A DNA stretch of 64,000 nucleotides from Luzula sylvatica (taxonomy: Eukaryota > Streptophyta > Magnoliopsida > Poales > Juncaceae). The DNA is taken from contig OX326960.1 of the NCBI GenBank assembly GCA_946800325.1, positions 13,354,393-13,418,392 on the forward strand, read 5' to 3'. Shown one piece after another: positions 12,060-22,377 of the stretch (the stretch's first letter is position 1; each line of letters begins with the position of its first letter). Below the pieces are notes generated by a model. It saw nothing but the letters and a program-made list of their open reading frames with translations, was not told where the DNA came from and ran no database searches. The position numbers and the translations under genes were made by a program.

Positions 12060-12650
12060 ATTTAAAACCTGCCAGATTTGAAAAACAAAAAATTAACCCC
12101 AAATTTTTGAACCCCGAAAAATTAAATCCTGCCAGCTTTAAAAAACAGTCAAAAAACTTGCAACAAAAACAGATCTGAAATCGTATATAGTTCTCTTTTT
12201 ACTAGCAAAAAAAGTTTCCACACTAGAACAAGAAATTAAAACCTGCCAGATTTCAAAAACAAAAAAATAAAACCTGCCAGATTTGAAAAACAAAAAATTA
12301 ACATCATATTTTTGAACCCCGAAAAATTAAATCCTGCCAGCTTAAAAAAACAGTCAAAAAATTGGAACAAAAACAGATCTGAAATCGTATATGGTTCTCT
12401 TTTTACTAGCAAAAAAATTTTCCACACTAGAACAAAAAATTAAAACCTGCCAAATTTAAAAAAACAAAAAATTAAAACCTGCCAGATTTGAAAAACAAAA
12501 AATTAACCCCAAATTTTTGAACCCCGAAAAATTAAATCCTACCAGCTTTAAAAAACAGTCAAAAAAATTGAAACAAAAACAGATCTGAAATCGTATATAA
12601 CTTCAAATTACTAGCAAAAACAAATTCCACACTAGAACAAATTTCCACGA
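12060..12650. repeat. 205-bp tandem repeat, nearly three copies
   Basis: The phrase CCTGCCAGATTTG, followed by AAAAACAAAAAATTAAC, starts near 12068, 12273 and 12478, a constant spacing of 205 bp. Each copy continues through AAATCCTGCCAGCTT, CAGATCTGAAATCGTATAT and TACTAGCAAAAA to CCACACTAGAAC. The third copy is the most diverged at its end. A short open frame on the minus strand here is a by-product of this AT-rich repeat. Confidence 0.85.
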
Positions 12651-12838
12651 CAAAAATAGATTTCTACACTGGATTGAACAAAACTAAACTAGCAAAAAAA
12701 AATGATACCTTCAAATAAAAATCTGAAAACGAAGTAGACTCATCCGTATTCTTCAGTTGCCATATTCAAATCGAGGAAGAAAAAGATTCGAGGACGAGAG
12801 CTTGGTGAGGATTGAGGGCGTCTGCGAGGGAGAGAGGG
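12650..12838 (-). other. Leader-like sequence on the minus strand, possible captured gene start
   Basis: Read on the minus strand, CT-rich sequence is followed by a short frame starting ATGGCAACTGAAGAATACGG (around 12741-12762) that stops after seven codons. This arrangement resembles a plant 5' leader with a first coding codon run and then non-coding, possibly intronic, sequence. It may be a captured host fragment but could equally be chance. Confidence 0.3.
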
Positions 12839-12904
12839 GAGATGAGGGCGCGAGAGAGGGGAGATGAGGGCGGGAGAGAGGGGAGATGAGGGCGCGAGAG
12901 GGGA
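12839..12904. repeat. 22-bp tandem repeat, three copies
   Basis: GAGATGAGGGCGCGAGAGAGGG repeats begin at 12839, 12861 and 12883, an exact 22-bp period with one C/G difference in the middle copy. It lies just inside the right subterminal array. The opposite strand is CT-rich, which is why it also looks leader-like. Confidence 0.88.
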
Positions 12905-12949
12905 AAGTTCGCTAAGTGCTGTGGGAGGGGGATAATAAAGAGGCAGTTA

Positions 12950-13200
12950 TTGGGGCGGTGAGAAGTTGGGGCGGGCCGACCCTAATTCTATTGGGGCGGT
13001 CAGGGGGATTGGGGCGGGCCGACCCTAATGCTATTGGGGCGGTCAGGGTGTTGGGGCGGGCCGACCCTAATGCTATTGGGGCGGTCAGGGTGTTGGGGCG
13101 GGCCGACCCTAATGCTATTGGGGGCGGTCAGGGGGTTGGGGCGGGCCGACCCTAATGCTATTGGGGCGGTCAGCAAGGTTGGGGCGGGCGGACCCTGCAG
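12950..13200. repeat. 42-bp subterminal tandem array of the CACTA element, six copies
   Basis: Units begin TTGGGGCGGTCAGGG, continue with TTGGGGCGGGCCGACCC and end TAATGCTA. Starts at 12950, 12991, 13034, 13076, 13118 and 13161 give periods of 41-43 bp. The core GGGGCGGGCCGACCC is the same motif found singly near the left end. Open frames crossing it encode only a repeated Gly/Arg/Ala-rich peptide and are rejected as genes. The array may bind the transposase complex, by analogy with En/Spm subterminal motifs. Confidence 0.9.
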
Positions 13201-13410
13201 TTAGGGGCGGGCCGACCCAAAAAAAGGACGACCCAACAGCGTTACAGGGACGGTTGTGGCAGACCCAATAATTATTGGGGCGGGCTGACCCAACATTTTG
13301 AACTATAGGGGCGGGCTGACCCTGTTCTGACCGACCCAAAAGCGTTATTGGGGCGGCCCGACCCAATAAAGAGCACATTTTAGGGGCGGCCCGACCCTAA
13401 AAATCAGATG
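13201..13410. repeat. Right subterminal region with diverged GC-rich motifs
   Basis: Further GGGGCGG-C-GACCC copies, more variable than the adjacent 42-bp array and with less regular spacing, occur near 13205, 13250, 13277, 13308, 13350 and 13383. Several read GGGGCGGCCCGACCC, close to the reverse complement of the main motif, so the site is quasi-palindromic. No gene is seen. Confidence 0.8.
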
Positions 13411-13420
13411 TGTTGTAGTG
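13411..13420 (-). repeat. Right terminal inverted repeat of the CACTA element
   Basis: TGTTGTAGTG, the exact inverted counterpart of the left CACTACAACA end, directly followed by TAA. Confidence 0.92.
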
Positions 13421-13423
13421 TAA
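13421..13423. repeat. Right target-site duplication (TAA) of the CACTA element
   Basis: TAA immediately after the right terminus equals TAA before the left terminus. The flanking CTAA repeats make the match less informative than it would be in unique sequence. Confidence 0.75.
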
Positions 13424-13938
13424 TTAACTAACTAACTAATTAACTAACAAACAACTATCTAGCTAGCTAACTAACTAACTAACTAACTAACTAACCACTA
13501 ACTACCCACTAACTAACTAACTAACTAACCAACTAACTAACTTACTAACCAACTAACTAACTACTAGATAACTAACTAACTAACTAACTAGTTTACTAAG
13601 TAACTAACTGGCTGCCTTTCCTACATACACACTAACTAACTAAATAACTTATAACTAATTAATTAAATAAATAATCAACTAACTAACTAACTAATTAACT
13701 ACCTACCTGCCTTCCTACGTACCTACTAACAAACTAACTAACTAACTAACTACTCAGTAACTAATTAACTAACTATCTTCCTACTTACATATTAGCTAAT
13801 TAACTAACTAACTAACTAACTAACTTACTAACTACCTTCCTACATACCCACTAACTAAGTAACTAACTAAACAAATAAATAACTAACTAAATAACTACTA
13901 GCTATTTAACTAACTAACTAACTAAATAAATAACTAAT

Positions 13939-13981
<43 letters not shown>

Positions 13982-15159
13982 ATAACTAACTAACAAATTA
14001 ACTAACTAACAAACTAACTAACTACTCTCCCACTAACTAACTAACTGACTATCTAACTAACTAAATAACTAACTAGCTAACTAACTAACAACTAGATAAC
14101 TAACAAACTAACTAACTAAATAACAAAATAGTGAACTAAATAACTAACTAACGAACTACTAACTAACTAACAACTAGCTAGCTGACAAAATAACAAACTA
14201 ACTAACTACTAGATAACTAACATAATAACTAACTAATTTACCAACTAACTATGTTCTTAAATACCTATTAATTAACTAACTAACTAACTACCTTCCTACA
14301 TACCCACCAACTAACTAACTAACTAAATAAATAATTATCTTACCAACTAACTACGAGCTAGCTAACTAACTAACTAACTAACTAAATAGCTAATTGATGA
14401 CCTAACTAACTGACTAACTACTAGATAACTAACTAACTAACAGACTAACTAACTAACTAACTAATTAACTAACTATCTAACTAACTAACTAACTACCTTG
14501 ATACATGAATATATATTAACTAACTCACTCACTAACTAACTAACTACTAGCTATCTAACTTAGTAACTAACTAAATAACTAACTAATTAACTAACTATCT
14601 AACAAAATAATTAACTAGTTAACTAACTAACCACTAGATAACTAACAAACTAACTAACTAAATAACTAACTAATTTACTAACTAAATAACAAACTAACTA
14701 ACTACTAGATAACTAACTAACTAACTAACTAAATAACTAACTAATCTACTAGCTAGCTGACAAAATAACTAACAAACTAATTACTAGATAACTAACATAA
14801 TAACTAACAAATTTACTAACTAACTATCTTCTTAAGTACCTATTAATTTACTAACTAACTAGCTAACTACCTTTCTACATACCCACCAACAGACTAACTA
14901 ACTAACTAACTAAATCACTAACTAGCTAACTACTAGCTAACTAACTAACTAACTAACTAAATAAATAACTAACTGATGACCTAACTAACTAACTAACTAC
15001 ATGATAACTAACTGACTAACTAACTAACTAACTAACTAATGAACTAACTAACTAAATAACTAACTATCTAACTAACAAATTAACTACCTTGATACATACA
15101 TATTGATTAACTAACTAACTCACTAACTAACTAACTAACTAACTAAAGAACTAACTGAT

Positions 15160-15211
<52 letters not shown>

Positions 15212-15922
15212 AAACTAGATAATTAACTAACTAACTAACTAACTAATTAACTATCATCTCACATACACATTGACTAACTAACTAACAAACTAACTAACTT
15301 ACTAACTAACTAACTACTAGATAACTAACTAAATAACTAACTAATTAACAAACTATCAATCTTCCTACATACATATTAACTAACTAACTAACTTACCAAC
15401 AACCTTCCTACATACCCACTAACTAAGTTATTAACTAAATAACTAAATAACTATCTAAATAACTACTAGCTATTTAACTAACTGACTAAATAAATAAATA
15501 AATAACTAACTAATTAACTAACTAACTATCTAACTGATTAACTAACTAACTAACAAATTAACTAACTAACTAGCTACCTTCGTACATACCCACTAACTAA
15601 CTAACTTACTAACTAACTAATTAATTAACTAATTACTTAACTAATTAACTAACTAACTACTAGTTAACTAACTAACTAACTAAATAACTAAATAACTAAC
15701 TAACTAACTAACAAACCACTAGCTAACTAACTAAGTAATTAACTATCTAACTTACTAACTAACTACCTTCATACATGCCTATTAACTAACTAACAAACTA
15801 ACTACCTTTCAAACTAACTAAATAACTAACTAACTAACTAAATAACTAAATAACTAAATAACTAACTAACTAACTAAATAACTAAATAACTAAATAACTA
15901 AATAACTAAATAACTAACTAAT

Positions 15923-15968
<46 letters not shown>

Positions 15969-16882
15969 ACTAAATAACTAAATAACTAACTAACTAACTA
16001 ACTAACTAAATAACTAAATAACTAACTAACTAATTAACAAACCAACAAACTAACTAAATAACCATCTTCCTACATACGTATTAACTATATAATTAACTAA
16101 CTAACTACATTCCCACTAACTAACTAACTAACTTACTAACTAACTAAATAACTAACTAGCTAACTAACTAACTACTAGAGAACTAACAAACTTACTAATT
16201 AAATAACGAACTATTTAACTAACTAACTAACTAATTAACTACTAGATAACTAACTAACGAACTAACTAACTTACTTACTAACTAACTAACTAACTACTAG
16301 ATAACTGACTAACTAACTAGCTAACTAACTTCCTTCCTACATACCTATTAACTAACTAACTAGCTAACAAACTAACTACAAGCTAGCTAACTAACTAACT
16401 AACCAGTCAACTAACTAACTAACTAACTAACTACTGGCTAACTAACTAACTAACTGACTAAATAACGAACTAATTAACTAACTAACTAACTATCTTCATA
16501 CATACCTATAAACTAACTAAATAGCTAACTACATAACTAACTAATTAACTGACTACCTTCCTACAAACTCACTAACTAACTAACCAACTTACTAACTAAC
16601 TAATTAACTAGTATCTAACTAACTAACTAATTAACTAACTAACTAGCTAACTAATTGTCTTCCTACGTACCTATTAACTAGTATCTATCTAACTAACTAA
16701 CTAACTTACTGTCTTCCTATATACCTATTAACAAACTAACTAACTAATTGACTAACTAACCGACTAACTAACTAACTACCATCCTACATACCTACAAACT
16801 AACTACCATCCTACATACCTACAAACTAACTAATAACTAACTAACTAATTAACTAACTATCAAACTAACTAACTAACTAACT
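13421..16882 (-). repeat. CTAA-orientation satellite block 6
   Basis: This 3.5-kb degenerate (CTAA)n stretch has CTTCCTACATACC punctuation. A module near 13565-13740, with TTATAACTAATTAATTAAATAAATAATC, recurs at about 50095, 50650, 52677 and, more diverged, 53515. From about 14600 on it matches 55290 onward with an offset near 40.68 kb, including regular CTAAATAA runs around 15830-15910. It ends at the AACTAGTT palindrome (16879-16886). No gene is seen. Confidence 0.93.
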
Positions 16883-17353
16883 AGTTAATTAGTTAGTTTG
16901 TGAGTTAGTGAGTTAGTTAGTTAGTTAGTAGCTAATATGTATGTAAAAACATAGTTAGTTAGTTAGTTAGATAGTTAGTTAGTTAATAAGTGAGTTAGTT
17001 ATCAAGTAGTTAGTTAGTTAGTTAGTTAGTTAGTTAATCAGTTAGTTATTTATTTAGTTAGTTAGTTAGCTAGTAGTTAGTTAGTTAGTTAGTTAGTTTG
17101 TTAGTTAGTTAGTTATTTAGTTAGTTAGCGGTTATGTAAGAAGGTATGTAGTTAGTTAGTTAGTTAGTTAGTTAATTAGTTAGTTAGTTAGTTAGTTAGT
17201 TAATAGGTATGTAGAAAGATAGTTTGTTAGTTAATTAGCTAATTAATTAGTTAGTTATTTAGTTAGTTATCTAGTAGTAAGTTAGTTAGTTAGTTGGTTA
17301 GTAAGTTAGTTAGTTCGTTAGTTAGTTAGTTAGTAAATATGTATGTAAGAAGG

Positions 17354-17384
<31 letters not shown>

Positions 17385-17485
17385 ATAGTTAGTAAATTAG
17401 TTAGTAAATTAGTTAGTTAGCTAGTAGTTAGTTAGTTAGTTTAGTTAGTTATTTAGTTTTTAGTTAGTCATTTAGTTAGTTAGTT
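16883..17485 (+). repeat. TTAG-orientation block 7, second copy of the short inverted module
   Basis: About 602 bp of TTAG between two CTAA blocks, bounded by AACTAGTT and GTTAAC palindromes. It repeats the module at 291-897 with the same order of landmarks and a few small indels. No gene is seen. Confidence 0.92.
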
Positions 17486-18410
17486 AACTAACTAACTAAC
17501 TAAATAAATAACAAGTTATGTAACAAACTAACTACTGGCCAACTAACTAACTAACTAACTAACTAAATAACTAACTAGTTAACTAACTAACTAACTACTG
17601 GCTAACTAACTAACTAACTAACTAAATAACTAACTCAAGTAACAAATTGATTAACTTACTAACCAACCTAACTAGCCGCCTTCCAACATACCCACTAACT
17701 AACGAACATACTAACTAATTAACTAACTATATTACAAACTAAGTAACTAACTATCTTCCTACATACCTATTAACTTACTCACTAACTAACTGACTAACTT
17801 CCTTCCAACAAACCTATTAACTAACTAACTAACTAAGTAACTACTATCTAACACACTCAGTAGCTAACTAACTAACTAACTAACTAATTAACTAACCAAC
17901 TACTTTTTTATTAAATAACTAACTAATTAAGAAACCAACTAACTAATTAAGTAACTAACTAATTATGTAACAAACTAATTAAATAACTAACTAACTTCTA
18001 GCGAACAAACTAATTACATAATTAACTACCGAACTAACTTACTAACTACCTTTATACATGCGTATTAAATAACTGACTAACTAACTACCTAACCAATTAA
18101 CTAACTCATTAAGTAACTAACAAACTAACTACATATTAACTAACTAACTGAGTAAGTAACTACTAGCTAACAAACTGACTAGCTAACTAACTAACTAACG
18201 TATTAACTAACAAACTGCCTTCCTACATACCCACTAATTATTTAAGTAACCAACTAACTAATTAACTAACTAACTAACTTACTAACTACCAGCTAACAAG
18301 CTAATTAAAAAATTAACTAACTTACTAACAACCTTCCTTCATACATACCTATTAACTACCTAACTAACTACATTACTAATTAACTAACTACCTTCGTATA
18401 CACGCACTAC

Positions 18411-18453
<43 letters not shown>

Positions 18454-18839
18454 GTTAACTAACTAACTAACTACTGGCTAACTAAGTAACTAACAATCTT
18501 CCTACATACCTATTACCTAACTCACTAACTAAGTAACTAACTATCTTCCTGCATACCTATTAACTAACTCACTAACTAACTGACTAACTAACTTCCTCAG
18601 AACCTATTAACTAACTAACTAACTAAGTAACTACTAGCTAACACACTAACTAGCTAACTAACTAACCGCCTTCCTATCAAATAACTAACTAATTAACTAA
18701 CTAACTACCTTCCTATTAAATAACTAACTAATTAAGTAACTAACTAACTAATTAAGTAACTAACTAATTAAGTAACTAATTAACTAATTAACTGACTAAT
18801 TATATAATTAACTACCGAACTAACTTACTAACTAACTAC
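17486..18839 (-). repeat. CTAA-orientation satellite block 8
   Basis: Degenerate (CTAA)n matching 898-2187, with recognisable phrases such as ACTGGCC near the left edge and AGCTAATTAAAAAATTAAC near 18300. It ends at the switch ACTACATAGTTA, a slightly decayed version of the palindrome at 2181-2194. No gene is seen. Confidence 0.92.
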
Positions 18840-18847
18840 ATAGTTAT

Positions 18848-18888
<41 letters not shown>

Positions 18889-19147
18889 GGGTATGTACGA
18901 CGGTAGCTAGTTAGTTAGTTAATTAGTTACTTAGTTAGTTAATTGGTTAGTTATTTAGTTAGTTAGTTCGTTAGTTAAATAGCTAGTAGTTATTTAGTTA
19001 GTTATTAATTTAATTAGTAAGCGACTTTGTTAGTAGGTATGTAGGAAGGTAGTTAGTAAGTTAGTTAGTTAGTTAGTTAGTTAGTTAATATGTACGTAGT
19101 AAGATAGTTTGTTAGTTAATTAGTTAGTTATTTAGTTAGTTATCTAG

Positions 19148-19193
<46 letters not shown>

Positions 19194-20794
19194 TTTATTT
19201 ATTCAGTTAGCTAGTAGTTTGTCAGTTAGTCAGTTAATTAGTAAGTTAGTTAGTCAGTTAGTTAGTGAATTAGTTAGTTAGTTAGTTAGTTAGTCAATAT
19301 GTATGTAAGAAGGTAGTTAGTTAGTCAGTTAGTTAGTTAATTAGCTAGTAGTTAGTTAGTTAGTATGTAAGAAGTTTGTTAGTTAGTTAGTTAGTTAGAA
19401 AGGTAGTTAATTAGTTAGTTAGTTAGTTAATCAGTTAGTTATTTAGTTAGTTACTTAGTTAGTTAGCTAGTAGTTAGTTAGTTAATCAATATATATGTAT
19501 CAAGGTAGTTAGTTAGTTAGATTGATAGTTAGTTAATTAGTTAGTTAGTTAGTTAGTCAGTCAGTTAGTTAGTTATCTAGTAGTTAGTTAGTTAGTTAGG
19601 TCATCAGTTAGTTATTTAGTTAGTTAGTTAGTTAGCTAGCTTGCTAGTTGTTAGCAGAATAGTTATTTATTAAGTTAGTTAGTAAGTTAGTTGGCGGGTA
19701 TGCAGGAAGGTAGTTAGTTAGTTAGTTAGTTAGTTAATAGGTATTTAAGAAGATAGTTAGTTAGTAAATTAGTTAGTTATTATGTTAGTTGTCTAGTAAT
19801 TAGTTAGTTACTTATTTTATCAGCTATCTAGTAATTAGTTAGTTAGTATGTTATTTAGTTAGTTAGTTAGTTAGTTATCTAGTAGTTAGATAGTTAGTTA
19901 TTTAGTTAGTTAACTAGTTAGTTATTTAGTTATTAGTAGTTAGTTAGTTAGCTAGTTATTTATTTAGTTAGTTAGATAGTTAGTTAGTAAGTGGGAAGGT
20001 AGTTAGTTAGTAAGTTAGTGGGTATGTAGGAAAGTAGTTAGTTAGTTAGTTAGTTAGTTAGTTATTTAATTGGTATCTAGGAAGATAGTTATTCGGTTAT
20101 TTAGTTAGTTTATTAATTACTTAATTTGTCAGTTAGTTAGTTATTTATTTAGTTAGTTAGTTAGTTAGTTAGTTAGTGAGTTAGTTAGAAAGGTAGTTAA
20201 TTAGTTAGATAATAGGTATGTATGAAGGTAGTTAGTTAGAAAGTTAGTTAGTTAGTTAGCTAGTAGTTTAATAGTTAGTTAGTTAGTTAATTAGTTAGTT
20301 ATTTCGTTAGTTAGTTAGTCAGTTAACTAGTAGTTAGTTAGTTAATTAGTTAATTAATTAGTTAGTTAGTAAGTTAGTTAGTAAGTGGGTATGTACGAAG
20401 GTAGCTAGTTAGTCAGTTAATTTGTTAGTTAGTTAGTTAATTTGTTAGTTAGTTAGTTTGTTTGTTAATTAGTTAGTTATTTATTTAGTTAGTTAGTTAG
20501 TTAAATAGCTAGTAGTTAGTTAGTTAGTTACTAAGTTAGTGGGTATGTAGGAAGGCAGTCAGTTAATTAATTAGTTAATATGTATGTAGGAAGATAGTTA
20601 TTTAGTTAATTCGTTAGTTATTTAGTTAGTTATCTAGTAGTTAGTTAGTTAGTTAGTTAGTTAGTTATTTATTTATTTATTTAACTAATTGTTAGTTTGT
20701 TAGTTAGTTAGTTTGTTAGTTAAATAGTTAGTTAGTTAGTCAATATGTATATGAGAAGGTAGTTAGTTAGTTAGTTAGTTATTTAGTTAGCTAG

Positions 20795-20826
<32 letters not shown>

Positions 20827-21627
20827 ATGCAAGAAGGTTGTTAGTTAGTCAGTTAGTTAGATAATTAGTTAATTAGTTAGTGAGTTACTTAATCAGTTAG
20901 TTATTTAGTTAGTTACTTAGTTAGTTAGCTAGTAGTTTGTTAGTTAGTGGGTTAGTTAGTTAATCAATATATATGTATCCAGGTAGTTAGTTAGTTAGTT
21001 AGATAGTTAGTTAATTAATTAGTTAGTTAATTAGTTAGTTACTTAGTTAGTTAGTCAGTTAGTTAGTTAGTCAGTTAGTTAGTTACGTCATCAGTTAGTT
21101 ATTTAGTTAGTTAGTTAGTTAGTTAGTTAGCAAGTAGTCAGCAGGATATTTATTTATTTCGTTAGTTAGTTAGTTGGCGGGTATGTAGGAAGGTAGTAAG
21201 TTAGTTAGTTAGTTAGTTAATTGGTATTTAAGAAGATATTGAGTTAGTAAATTAGTTAGTTATTATGTTAGTTATCTAGTAATTAGTTAGTTAGTTATTT
21301 TGTCAGCTAGCTAGTAGTTAGTTAGATAGTTAGTTATTTAGTTAGTAAGTTTGTTAGTTGTCTAGTAGTTAGTTAGTTAGTTAGTTATTTTGTTAGTTAA
21401 CTAGTTAGTTGTTTAGTTACCAGTAGTTAGTTAGTTTGCTAGTTAGTTATTTAGTTAGTTAGATAGTTAGGTAGTTAGTTAGTGGGAAGGTAGTTAGTTA
21501 GTAAGTTAGTGCGTATGTAGGAAAGTAGTTAGTTAGTTAGTTAGTTAGTTAATAGGTATTTAGGAAGATAGTTATTCGGTTATATAGTTCGTTTGTTAAT
21601 TAGTTAATTTGTCAGTTAGTTAGTTAT

Positions 21628-21660
<33 letters not shown>

Positions 21661-22200
21661 GAGTTAGTTAGTTAGAAAGGTAGTTAGTTAGTTAGTTAAT
21701 ATGTATGTATGAAGGTAGTTTGTTAGAAAGTTAGTTAGTTAGTTAGCTAGTAGTTTATTAGTTAGTTAGTTAGTTAATTAGTTAGTTATTTAGTTAGTTA
21801 GTTAGTTAGTTAACTAGTAGTTAGTTAGTGAATTAGTTAATTAATTAGTTAGTTAATTAGTTAGTTAGTGGGTATGTACGAAGGTAGCTAGTTAGTTAGT
21901 TAATTTGTTAGTTAGTTAGTTAATTAGTTAGTTAGTTAGTTAGTTAATTAGTTAGTTATTTATTTAGTTAGTTAGTTAGTTAAATAGCTAGTAGTTATTT
22001 AGTTAGTTATTAAGTTAGTGGGTATATAGGAAGGCAGTTAGTAAGTTAGTTAGTTATTTAGTTAATATGTCTGTAGGAAGATAGTTATTTAGTTGATTAG
22101 TTAGTTATTTAGTTAGTTATCTAGTAGTTAGTTAGTTAGTTTGTTAGTTATTTATTGAGTTAGCTAATTGTTAGTTAGTTAGTTAGTTAGTTAGTTAGTA

Positions 22201-22251
<51 letters not shown>

Positions 22252-22303
22252 CAATATGTATGTAAGAAGGTAGTTACTTAGTTAGTTAGTTAATTAGCTA
22301 GTA
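18840..22303 (+). repeat. TTAG-orientation block 9 with clear higher-order repeats
   Basis: A (TTAG)n block of 3.5 kb that shows the higher-order repeat best: one full unit runs from AATCAATATATATGTATC at 19484 to the same phrase at 20962, about 1478 bp. Within it about a dozen punctuation variants follow a set order, which repeats from 20962 until the organelle-type insertion cuts in at 22304. The block up to about 19930 matches 2188-3250. No gene is seen. Confidence 0.92.
19484..20961 (+). repeat. Exemplar higher-order repeat unit of the TTAG field
   Basis: Ordered punctuation motifs: AATCAATATATATGTATC (19484), GTCATCAG (19600), GGCGGGTATGCAGGAAGG (19693), AATAGGTATTTAAGAAG (19736), GTGGGAAGG (19992), GTGGGTATGTAGGAAAG (20018), TGGTATCTAGGAAG (20071), AATAGGTATGTATGAAGG (20211), GTGGGTATGTACGAAGG (20386), GTGGGTATGTAGGAAGGCAG (20539), AATATGTATGTAGGAAG (20578), GTCAATATGTATATGAGAAGG (20739) and AGTATGCAAGAAGG (20824), then the first motif again. 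The same order is seen in other T blocks with unit lengths of about 1.3-1.9 kb. Motif positions are good to a few bases. Confidence 0.8.
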
Positions 22304-22369
22304 GTTCAAATCCTGCAGTGCGTGGGTCTCCAAAACCCAATGTGGTAGGTTCAAATCCTGCAGTGCGTG
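22304..22369 (+). pseudogene. trnW-CCA: Truncated plastid-type tRNA-Trp(CCA) with a duplicated tail
   Basis: Positions 22323-22369 match the 3' part of plastid-type tRNA-Trp: a 5-bp anticodon stem (22323-22327 with 22335-22339), loop CTCCAAA with anticodon CCA at 22330-22332, a T stem (22345-22349 with 22357-22361) with one G-U pair, loop TTCAAAT, and the 3' acceptor strand ending GCGTG. The 5' acceptor strand and D arm are missing. In their place is a second copy of the tRNA tail: GTTCAAATCCTGCAGTGCGTG occurs at 22304-22324 and again at 22349-22369, offset 45 bp. It cannot fold as a whole tRNA and is a relic. Plant mitochondria use a plastid-derived tRNA-Trp, so with the polymerase next door a mitochondrial source is likely. 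Confidence 0.82.
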
Positions 22370-22377
22370 ATTCCAAT

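Larger units (their letters stand above)
10130..13420. mobile_element. Non-autonomous CACTA (En/Spm-type) DNA transposon, 3.29 kb
   Basis: The element begins CACTACAACA and ends TGTTGTAGTG, a 10-bp perfect terminal inverted repeat with partial matching beyond it, and is flanked by TAA on both sides. CACTACAA termini, a 3-bp duplication and GC-rich subterminal repeats are hallmarks of plant CACTA elements. Both ends carry copies of GGGGCGGGCCGACCC and relatives; the right end has the denser array. The interior is AT-rich with several internal tandem repeats and CT-rich leader-like stretches. No transposase reading frame is present, so it would depend on an autonomous relative. The short open frames in it are by-products of the GC-rich repeats. 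A related CTAA stretch near 53370 lacks the element, suggesting insertion after the satellite duplicated. Coding strand is undefined. Confidence 0.9.

Noticed and set aside
12236..12427. 63-codon open frame on the minus strand
   Set aside because: It lies inside the AT-rich 205-bp tandem repeat and encodes a low-complexity Phe/Leu-rich peptide whose repetition follows the DNA repeat. There is no gene context.
12916..13155. 79-codon open frame on the plus strand
   Set aside because: It is a translation of the 42-bp subterminal array, giving a repeated GRADPNAIGAVRVL-type peptide. The frame is open only because the repeat is GC-rich and 42 is divisible by three.
13115..13378. 87-codon open frame on the minus strand
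   Set aside because: It reads the same GC-rich subterminal repeats in the other direction and resembles no protein family.
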